64,000 nucleotides of DNA from BACL27 sp964203235 (lineage in GTDB: Bacteria > Actinomycetota > Acidimicrobiia > Acidimicrobiales > Ilumatobacteraceae). This document shows, one piece after another, positions 58,180 to 64,000 of this stretch. A model generated the notes under the pieces. It saw only the letters and a program-made list of their open reading frames with translations, was not told where the DNA came from and did not search any database. The stretch lies in assembly GCA_964203235.1 (NCBI GenBank), contig CAXNLE010000002.1:496001-560000 (forward strand), in the 5' to 3' direction. Both the position numbers and the translations under genes were made by a program. Numbering within the stretch: the stretch's first letter is position 1; every line of letters begins with the position of its first letter.

Positions 58180-59604
58180 CTAATTGAGGTACTGACACAG
58201 ACCACGCTTTATAAATTTGCCGTGACCTTTGCGACCAGTGTATTTATCATTTTCAATCACAACCATGCCACGTGATAGCACAGTGTCAACTTTGCCATCA
58301 ATCACAGTGCCTTCCCACGAAGAGTGGTCCATGTTCATGTGATGTTTGTCGTTAATGCCGATTTTTGTCTTTTTATTCGGATCCCAAACCAAAATGTCAG
58401 CATCTGATCCAGGCGCAATGACACCTTTTTGCGGGTACATGCCGAACATTCGAGCAGGTGTCGTGCTGCAAGTTTCGACCCAGCGCTCAAGCGACAGTTC
58501 GCCCTGCACGACGCCTTGATAAATAAGCTCCATGCGGTGTTCAACACCACCCATGCCATTTGGAATCTTTGAGAAATTACCGATGCCAAGTTCTTTTTGG
58601 TCCTTGTAACAGAACGGACAATGATCGGTTGAAACGATTGCCAGTTCGTTCATTCGCAATCCCTTCCATAAATCACCGTGGTGATCATGTTTGTCGTGCT
58701 TGCTTCGAATCGGCGGTGAGCAAACGAACTTTGCACCTTCAAAACCAGGTCGAGCAAGGTGATCTTCGAGTGTCATATATAGATATTGCGGACAAGTCTC
58801 ACCGAATACATTGAGACCCTCGTGTCGTGCCTCGGCTAACGCATTGAGCGCTTCAGATGCCGACATGTGAACTATGTAGAGAGGCACATTGCCAGCGACT
58901 TTTGATAAAACGATTGCTCGGTTTGTCGCTTCACCTTCGAGCAAACTCGGGCGCGAGTAAGAGTGATATTTAGGATCAGTATCACCACGTGCAATGTGTT
59001 GCTGAACCAGTACATCAATCGCAATGCCGTTTTCAGCATGCATCATGATTGTCGCGCCATTCTCGCTAGCGGTTTGCATAGCGCGCAGAATCTGCCCGTC
59101 GTCGCTATAAAACACGCCAGGGTAAGCCATGAACAATTTGAAACTCGTTACGCCTTCGTGATCGACCAGATACGTCATATCTTTTAACGACTGTTCGTCA
59201 ACACCACCGATGATTTGATGAAAGGCATAGTCGACGGCGCAGTTGCCGCCAGCTTTGCGATGCCACTCGGCTAAACCTTCGTGAACATTTTCGCCGTAGC
59301 GCTGAAGCGCCATATCAACAATTGTTGTGACACCACCCCACGCGGCTGCGATTGTGCCGGTTTCAAAAGTGTCAACTGCAGCCGTACCACCAAATGGAAG
59401 CTCCATGTGAGTGTGAACATCAATGCCGCCGGGTATTACATATTTACCTTTGGCATCTATAACTTTGTCGGCAGTGATGCTCAGTGAATCTGATTTGCCT
59501 CGTTCAAGTAACGCCAAAATCGTTTCGCCTTCGATGAGCACATCAAAGTCATGCCGACCGGTCGGGCTGATGACTGTTCCGTTTTTTATGAGTGTTCGTG
59601 CCAT
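58180..59604 (-). CDS. hydA: dihydropyrimidinase
   Basis: A 474-residue amidohydrolase that opens dihydrouracil or dihydrothymine to the N-carbamoyl amino acid. It has the metal motif GGIDVHTHMELPFGG, the carboxylated Lys in EGVTSFKLFMAYPG, the His ligands in MMHAENGIAI and LYIVHMSASEALN, and the Asp in ELAIVSTDHCPFCYKDQKEL. Length and the DHCPF loop fit dihydropyrimidinase and hydantoinase, not dihydroorotase. GGGAGG precedes the ATG. Confidence 0.94.
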   Translation of the reverse strand: MARTLIKNGTVISPTGRHDFDVLIEGETILALLERGKSDSLSITADKVIDAKGKYVIPGGIDVHTHMELPFGGTAAVDTFETGTIAAAWGGVTTIVDMALQRYGENVHEGLAEWHRKAGGNCAVDYAFHQIIGGVDEQSLKDMTYLVDHEGVTSFKLFMAYPGVFYSDDGQILRAMQTASENGATIMMHAENGIAIDVLVQQHIARGDTDPKYHSYSRPSLLEGEATNRAIVLSKVAGNVPLYIVHMSASEALNALAEARHEGLNVFGETCPQYLYMTLEDHLARPGFEGAKFVCSPPIRSKHDKHDHHGDLWKGLRMNELAIVSTDHCPFCYKDQKELGIGNFSKIPNGMGGVEHRMELIYQGVVQGELSLERWVETCSTTPARMFGMYPQKGVIAPGSDADILVWDPNKKTKIGINDKHHMNMDHSSWEGTVIDGKVDTVLSRGMVVIENDKYTGRKGHGKFIKRGLCQYLN

Positions 59605-59649
59605 GATTCCTCCCGTGGATTTAGATGTGCTTAATGTCTAAGACTATTT

Positions 59650-60492
59650 TTAACGCTCAACAAGTTCGTCGTACGCATCTGGGCGACGGTCGCGATAAAA
59701 CGCCCAACGGTCGCGCACAGTTTTAATTTTGTCCATATCAAGATCGCGGACAATCAATTCTGGCTTGTGTGGGTCGCCTTGATTGCCGACGAACTTGCCT
59801 TCAGGATCGACGAAATAACTCTGACCGTAAAAATCGTCGTCGCCAAGTGGTTCAATACCGACTCTGTTAATCGCGCCGACGTAGTACATGTTGGCGACAG
59901 CAGCGGCTGGTTGCTCAATCTTCCAGATGTATTCGCTGAGTCCGCGACTAGTTGCTGACGGATTGAAAACAATTTCAGCACCGTTCAAACCGAGCGCACG
60001 CCACCCTTCAGGAAAGTGTCGGTCGTAGCAAATGTAAATGCCAACTTTGCCCACAGCCGTGTCAAAAACTGGATAGCCACCTGTGCCAGGTGTGAAGTAG
60101 TACTTCTCCCAGAAGCCTTTGACCTGAGGGATATGTTGCTTGCGGTATTTGCCGAGATACTTTCCGTCGGCGTCAATGATTGCGGCAGTGTTGTAGTACA
60201 AGCCCGCTTGCACAATCTCATACATCGGCAAAACCAAAACTATGCCGAGTTCTTTGGCGAGTGCCTGAAATCGTTTAGTAGTTGGCCCATCAGGAATTGG
60301 CTCCGTATACGAGTAGTACTCGGGCTCTTGAACTTGGCAAAAGTACGGACCATAAAATAACTCTTGAAAGCACATAACCTGCGCGCCCTGCTTGGCGGCT
60401 TCACGAGCTTGCGCCTCGTGCTTATCAATCATCGTGCCTTTGTCACCTGTCCAATCGGTTTGCAATAACGCTGCTCGAACTGTGCGACCCAT
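59650..60492 (-). CDS. nitrilase-superfamily N-carbamoyl-beta-alanine amidohydrolase
   Basis: A 280-residue nitrilase-fold enzyme with the catalytic triad Glu in VMCFQELFYGPYFCQ, Lys in GKYRKQHIPQVKGFWEKYYF and Cys in IYICYDRHFPEGWR. GFWEKYYFTPGTGGYPVFD is typical of the beta-ureidopropionase and N-carbamoylputrescine amidase branch. Beside dihydropyrimidinase the former is the clear choice: N-carbamoyl-beta-alanine to beta-alanine, CO2 and NH3. It is the first catabolic gene of the operon. A GGGG-rich ribosome binding site lies in the 23-bp gap upstream. Confidence 0.92.
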   Translation of the reverse strand: MGRTVRAALLQTDWTGDKGTMIDKHEAQAREAAKQGAQVMCFQELFYGPYFCQVQEPEYYSYTEPIPDGPTTKRFQALAKELGIVLVLPMYEIVQAGLYYNTAAIIDADGKYLGKYRKQHIPQVKGFWEKYYFTPGTGGYPVFDTAVGKVGIYICYDRHFPEGWRALGLNGAEIVFNPSATSRGLSEYIWKIEQPAAAVANMYYVGAINRVGIEPLGDDDFYGQSYFVDPEGKFVGNQGDPHKPELIVRDLDMDKIKTVRDRWAFYRDRRPDAYDELVER

Positions 60493-60515
60493 GATCCGTC
60501 CCCTTATTTTTTGAC

Positions 60516-61661
60516 TTAATTACTTTCTAAACTATCAGCGAGCACGCCCTCAACATAAGTTCGAATTTTTGTGTTGCCAAAGTCGTAGACCATTAATTGA
60601 TCACGAATCCAACCACTGTCGCGCTCCCACTGTTCATCAGAAACAGTCAATAAATAATTCAATACTCGAGCGATTTCATCTTCTGTCGGATCATTTGTCC
60701 AAAATGGACCTTTCTCCCCAAACTCCAGCGGCTTTCCAAATCTATGAGTTTTCTGAAATCGTGGAGCCGCTGCCATAAAACCAATTTTGCAGCCCAGTGC
60801 TAATGACTCATAGCCAAGCGAACTCTGATCAGTCAGAACAATTGTTGATGACTTAATAAATTCGTAGGAGGAATTAGAAGAGGTCCGTCGATTGAGAGTC
60901 AAGTCTGTTGTTTTGAAATAGTTACCGAAGTATTCATTTTCCTGATGATGTTGCACTGGACCAGATTCAAACCCAATTACTTCTAATTTTTGACCGATTG
61001 ATTTCAGGACTTTGGCAAAATTTTGATAAAAAATGTCCCCAACATCGTTTTTGCTTGCTACATACGACGATCGAAAAGTTGAAATCCAACTGACATGATT
61101 CAACTGAACAGGTTGGGGCTTATCCGAGAACTCATTGGCTTTGACACTGCCGGCGGCAACACCTTCAAATTTTACATAACTCGGAAGTTGAGATATCCAC
61201 GCTGGCCCAAATGCAAAAAGTTTGTCAATTGTCCAAATTCCTGCAGGTCCTGACTTCTTGAGTAATTGCGGAATTTCAAAACCAACATCTAGACGCCAAC
61301 CATTTTGCACGAGGGCGACTTGGTAATTTACGTTCTTGCGGCGCTTGAGTTGCCACATAGTTGCGTTGTTGTCGGTCCGAGAAAGAATCAGTTTTGGCTT
61401 AACGAAGTCAATATATGCCTCGATGTATGCGAGAGCGCCAAGGCGTATTTTTGGCACAGCACGCAATAGCGCACGCATATTGATACTTTCACCACGAATA
61501 TCCAATACGTGTGGTTTGTGATGCGCGAACATCTCATCTAAAGGGCTGGCAGTGCCTCGATCAATGATCAATAAACTTGCATGCGGCGGTTTTCGCCACA
61601 CCCGCTTTGTTCTTTGAAAATACTTATACGCGCGTTTCAAAAATTGCAGAAACGACTTCAT
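60516..61661 (-). CDS. surface-carbohydrate-type GT-B-like protein
   Basis: A 381-residue protein I cannot place exactly. The N-terminus is very basic (KSFLQFLKRAYKYFQRTKRV); the body has KLILSRTDNNATMWQLKRR, VNYQVALVQNGWRLDVGFEI, and the C-terminal STIVLTDQSSLGYESLALGC followed by KIGFMAAAPRF, the motif common to CDP-glycerol transferases, 2-epimerases and surface-carbohydrate synthases. It is wedged between nfuA (6 bp) and the pyrimidine operon on the same strand, unrelated to either, and is AT- and Lys-richer. Confidence 0.62.
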   Translation of the reverse strand: MKSFLQFLKRAYKYFQRTKRVWRKPPHASLLIIDRGTASPLDEMFAHHKPHVLDIRGESINMRALLRAVPKIRLGALAYIEAYIDFVKPKLILSRTDNNATMWQLKRRKNVNYQVALVQNGWRLDVGFEIPQLLKKSGPAGIWTIDKLFAFGPAWISQLPSYVKFEGVAAGSVKANEFSDKPQPVQLNHVSWISTFRSSYVASKNDVGDIFYQNFAKVLKSIGQKLEVIGFESGPVQHHQENEYFGNYFKTTDLTLNRRTSSNSSYEFIKSSTIVLTDQSSLGYESLALGCKIGFMAAAPRFQKTHRFGKPLEFGEKGPFWTNDPTEDEIARVLNYLLTVSDEQWERDSGWIRDQLMVYDFGNTKIRTYVEGVLADSLESN

Positions 61662-61667
61662 ATTAAA

Positions 61668-62318
61668 TTACGAGTAGTACGGGTTAGCACCAGTCGAATG
61701 ATCAGTGATGTCTCGCACTCGAGTAATCGCCGGAACCTGCTCAACAAGCATGGTCTGAACACCTTCAAGCATTGTCTGGCGCGACATCGAACAACCGTGG
61801 CAACCACCACCCATCGTGAAATACGCAGTTCCTTCTTTGTCGTGGCCAGAAAAAGTTACAAAACCACCATGTGCAGACAGTGCCGGGTTGACTTCGCTAA
61901 ACACAATCGCTTCAATCTGTGCGGAGATCTCATCATCTGAAACGAGCCCATCGACATGTGCCTTGAGTGGCTTATTCGGATTGCGAATTAACAAACCTTT
62001 AGCGTCATCATGGTCTAATTCTGCGCCACGAAGTAAATCTAAATCTTTAGCACCAATGATTATTTTCAAACCGTCAATTGTGCGCACCTCGTCGGTGAAC
62101 GCTGCTTTAACAAACTCATCAAAAACTAAGTCGTAACGAAAATCTTCACCAGGTCCTGAGAGAATTTCCAGGCGCAAACCAAGTTTCTCGCGTTCAGTTT
62201 CGGCATCGCGCAACTCTATTAAGCGTGCATGTGCGATCGGAGTGATCGTAATGAGATTGTCTTTCAACGTGTCTTTTACAGCCGGCGCAACGCCAGCGAG
62301 AGGGCTTGATTGACTCAT
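61668..62318 (-). CDS. nfuA: NfuA-like Fe-S carrier (degenerate A-type domain plus Nfu domain)
   Basis: A 216-residue protein from ATG 62318 (MSQSSPLAGVAPAVKDTLKD). Residues 30-120 resemble an A-type carrier (ITITPIAHARLIELRDAETE, LRLEILSGPGEDFRYDLVFD) but contain no Cys; residues 135-216 are the Nfu domain with NPALSAHGGFVTFSGHDKEG and the cluster-binding CxxC in MGGGCHGCSMSRQTM. This is the NfuA architecture for delivering [4Fe-4S] clusters. TAGCCT lies 8 bp before the ATG. It is divergent from the thiamine operon. Confidence 0.9.
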   Translation of the reverse strand: MSQSSPLAGVAPAVKDTLKDNLITITPIAHARLIELRDAETEREKLGLRLEILSGPGEDFRYDLVFDEFVKAAFTDEVRTIDGLKIIIGAKDLDLLRGAELDHDDAKGLLIRNPNKPLKAHVDGLVSDDEISAQIEAIVFSEVNPALSAHGGFVTFSGHDKEGTAYFTMGGGCHGCSMSRQTMLEGVQTMLVEQVPAITRVRDITDHSTGANPYYS

Positions 62319-62354
62319 TAAATTCAAGGCTATCCGTGGGTAATGATTGCTAGT

Positions 62355-62363
62355 TGTTATAGT
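62355..62363 (+). promoter_or_regulatory. extended -10 promoter of the thiamine operon
   Basis: TATAGT (62358-62363) is preceded by TG at 62355-62356 in the TGnTATAGT arrangement. Transcription would begin near 62370, just before the TPP riboswitch. No good -35 is visible, as expected for an extended -10 promoter. Confidence 0.55.
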
Positions 62364-62373
62364 GAGGTTCAAT

Positions 62374-62468
62374 ACGCACGGGGAGTCCACTGGTTCGGTG
62401 GGCTGAGAGGGTGGCCGCCGTCACCGACCCGCACACCTGATCTGGGTAATGCCAGCGGAGGAAGCGAT
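62374..62468 (+). ncRNA. TPP riboswitch (THI element)
   Basis: The conserved THI-box parts occur in order: ACGGGGAGTCC (62378), GGCTGAGAGGG (62401-62411), the acceptor stretch GACCCGCACACCTGATC (62426-62442) and TGGGTAATGCCAGCG (62443-62457). GGAGG at 62457-62461, the ribosome binding site of the next gene, lies on the 3' edge of the aptamer, so ligand binding should hide it and block translation initiation. The downstream genes are thiamine salvage and uptake, as expected. Confidence 0.95.
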
Positions 62469-62469
62469 C

Positions 62470-63135
62470 ATGGTCAACACATCTCTAATTTTTGCCGGAG
62501 GTCTCTCGCCTAGCGACTCAACTCTGCATGCAGTTCGCAAAATTGAGCAAGTTGAGTTAGTGGTCGCTGCCGACTCCGGATTACACACCGCCCAAAAACT
62601 TGGTCTTCGTGTTGATGCGATTATCGGCGACATGGATTCAGTGGATGCAAATGCGCTCGCCGAAGCTAAATCTCGGGGCACAAAAGTTATCCAACACGAC
62701 CGTGATAAAAATTTTACTGACTTACATTCGGCACTTTTATTCGCCGCCGAATGTGGAACTAAAAGAATCGTTGTTGTCACTGCAGGCCATGGACGGCTTG
62801 ATCACCAGCTCGGTGTAATTGCTGCGATGTTTGATCCACTGCTTCGGCAAACACAAGTTGAGGCAATTTGGGATAACGAAGAAATATTTGCACTGCAAGG
62901 ACCGGCTAGTTGTGAATTCTCGGCAGAAGTCGAAGACATCGTTGGCTTGCAGGCTTTTAGCGCCACCGCTATGGGTGTCAGCACAACTGGATTGCGCTGG
63001 CAACTACTCAATGAGCAACTCGCAAACCACGAAACCCGAGGCGTTAGTAACGAGGCTACGCAAACTCGAGTCGCTATTTCGGTTCTAACGGGTCAACTTC
63101 TTATAATTCATCAAAAGAAAGAGAAAACAAAATGA
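62470..63135 (+). CDS. thiN: thiamine diphosphokinase
   Basis: A 221-residue enzyme that converts thiamine to TPP with ATP. VVAADSGLHTAQKLGLRVDA, AIIGDMDSVDANAL, the motif DKNFTDLHSALLFA and VVTAGHGRLDHQLGVIAAM are diagnostic. I start at ATG 62470, since the in-frame ATG at 62449 is part of the riboswitch (GGTAATGCC). The TPP product would bind the upstream riboswitch and close a feedback loop. It overlaps thiB by ATGA. Confidence 0.93.
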   Translation: MVNTSLIFAGGLSPSDSTLHAVRKIEQVELVVAADSGLHTAQKLGLRVDAIIGDMDSVDANALAEAKSRGTKVIQHDRDKNFTDLHSALLFAAECGTKRIVVVTAGHGRLDHQLGVIAAMFDPLLRQTQVEAIWDNEEIFALQGPASCEFSAEVEDIVGLQAFSATAMGVSTTGLRWQLLNEQLANHETRGVSNEATQTRVAISVLTGQLLIIHQKKEKTK

Positions 63136-64000
63136 GCGTGTCAATCAACAAAAAATATTTCAAGAACCTAATTTTGGGCACAGTTCTACTCGCAGCGATT
63201 GCGAGCGCATGCGCCAAAGGCTCAACGAATACTGATTCATCAACTGACCAGACGCAAACGTCGTCGCAAAGCGAAAGTTCTGACCCAATCACGTTGACGC
63301 TTCTTGCGTATGACTCGTTCACACCATCCGAAAATATCTTTGATGACTTCACACTTGAGACTGGCATCAAAGTTGAAATCGCACTTGGTGGTGACGCGGG
63401 AGAATTAGTGACAAAGGCTTCACTCACCGCAGGCAATCCGCAAGGCGATGTGTTATGGGGAGTTGACAACACACTGTTGTCGAGAGCAATTGACGCAAAA
63501 ATATTTTCAGCATATAAAACAAAAAATATCAATGAACTTGACGAAACAGTTCGCAACTTAGTCACAGATGACGAAGTGTCGCCAGTTGATACTGGTGATG
63601 TGTGCATTAACTACGACGTCAAATGGTTTGCCGATCGTAAGATTGCACCACCATTGACTCTGCGTGCATTGACTTCGGCGAACTACGCAAATCTTCTCGT
63701 TGTACCGAGTCCAATTACATCGTCGCCAGGTTTAGCGTTCATGCTCGCGACTATCGCCGAATTTGGCGAAGATGGATGGGGCGAATACTGGCAGCAACTC
63801 AAACAAAACGGTTTATTAGTTGTAGACGGATGGAACGAGGCCTACTACACAGAATTCTCGGGCTCATCTGGCAAAGGAGACAGACCGATCGTTGTTAGTT
63901 ATGGATCCAGCCCTCCTGCAGAAATGATCTATGCAGATCCAAAACCTGACACGGCACCGACTGCAGTTGCCGCACTAACTTGTTACCGCCAAGTTGAATT
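63132..64000 (+). CDS. thiB: thiamine ABC transporter substrate-binding lipoprotein, 3' end outside window
   Basis: 289 codons, open to the window edge. Signal peptide with lipobox SACAK (IASAC), a Ser/Thr/Gln linker, then a TbpA/ThiB-like family 1 binding domain: ITLTLLAYDSFTPSENIFDD, GDVLWGVDNTLLSRAID, GDVCINYDVKWFADRKIAPP, VPSPITSSPGLAFMLATIA and VVDGWNEAYYTEFSG. Coupling to thiN under a TPP riboswitch fixes thiamine (or TPP) as the ligand. The permease and ATPase genes should follow beyond 64000. Confidence 0.93.
   Translation, partial: MSVSINKKYFKNLILGTVLLAAIASACAKGSTNTDSSTDQTQTSSQSESSDPITLTLLAYDSFTPSENIFDDFTLETGIKVEIALGGDAGELVTKASLTAGNPQGDVLWGVDNTLLSRAIDAKIFSAYKTKNINELDETVRNLVTDDEVSPVDTGDVCINYDVKWFADRKIAPPLTLRALTSANYANLLVVPSPITSSPGLAFMLATIAEFGEDGWGEYWQQLKQNGLLVVDGWNEAYYTEFSGSSGKGDRPIVVSYGSSPPAEMIYADPKPDTAPTAVAALTCYRQVE

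Overview
The window (about 64 kb, GC in the mid-40s %) looks like a piece of a streamlined, low-GC actinobacterial chromosome, most probably from an aquatic Acidimicrobiia-like lineage. The evidence is a WhiB regulator facing a PdtaS-type histidine kinase, the phosphatase/DUF3090/SCO1664-type trio, DUF3107, paired ArsA-like ATPases, an actinobacterial HelD, two proteins of F420-linked families, and frequent GTG/TTG starts. Coding density is very high: no gap exceeds about 210 bp, and many neighbours overlap by ATGA or TTGA junctions. I see no tRNA, rRNA, CRISPR, IS element or prophage. The lineage call is inference from gene content.

Layout. 1-1482: C-terminally cut peptide-type ABC substrate-binding protein. 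1.6-3.9 kb: YqeY, a DsbB/TlpA thiol pair and an unknown protein. 3.9-6.5 kb: zinc-type ABC importer behind a Fur/Zur-like operator that covers a promoter. 6.5-9.1 kb: MGMT, methylglyoxal synthase, DUF805, acyl-CoA dehydrogenase. 9.2-16.5 kb: a cation/proton antiporter fused to a GlnD-like regulatory half, an FrhB-like iron-sulfur protein, a TauE-type exporter, family 5 uracil-DNA glycosylase, and the phosphatase/DUF3090/kinase-like trio. 16.5-28 kb: a surface-carbohydrate-type protein, etfBA, a lipid kinase, GDPD, WhiB/PdtaS, two ArsA-like ATPases, DUF3107, and an Mrp-type ATPase divergent from a SufR-like regulator across a perfect 19-bp palindrome. 28-36.4 kb: a sulfite-oxidase-fold protein, SixA, and a complete System I cytochrome c maturation operon ccmABCDEFGHI, including a 44-residue CcmD. 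36.4-45 kb: enoyl-CoA hydratase, DtxR regulator, lipoproteins, MFS, HelD, cold-shock protein and an FAH enzyme. 45-47.6 kb: NeuB, NeuA and a GT-B-like protein. 47.7-60.5 kb: nitrogen and pyrimidine region: ammonium transporter, omega-transaminase, and an operon of beta-ureidopropionase, dihydropyrimidinase, CoA-acylating semialdehyde dehydrogenase, F420-type LLM oxidoreductase and an NMT1-type ABC importer. 60.5-64 kb: a surface-carbohydrate-type protein, NfuA, and a TPP-riboswitch operon thiN-thiB that runs off the end.

How it fits together. The 47.7-60.5 kb genes outline uptake of a nitrogenous ring compound and its breakdown by the reductive pyrimidine route to beta-alanine, malonate semialdehyde and acetyl-CoA, with an ammonium transporter alongside. 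The first enzyme, dihydropyrimidine dehydrogenase, is absent from the window, and an F420-type reductase sits in its place. A four-half-site GlnR-like element lies between the ammonium transporter and the transaminase. Many transcription-leading genes have TAnnnT exactly 6-7 bp before an ATG/GTG and no Shine-Dalgarno, suggesting widespread leaderless mRNAs. The most unusual protein is the antiporter-GlnD fusion at 9235-11913, whose HD-type catalytic histidine appears to be replaced by lysine.
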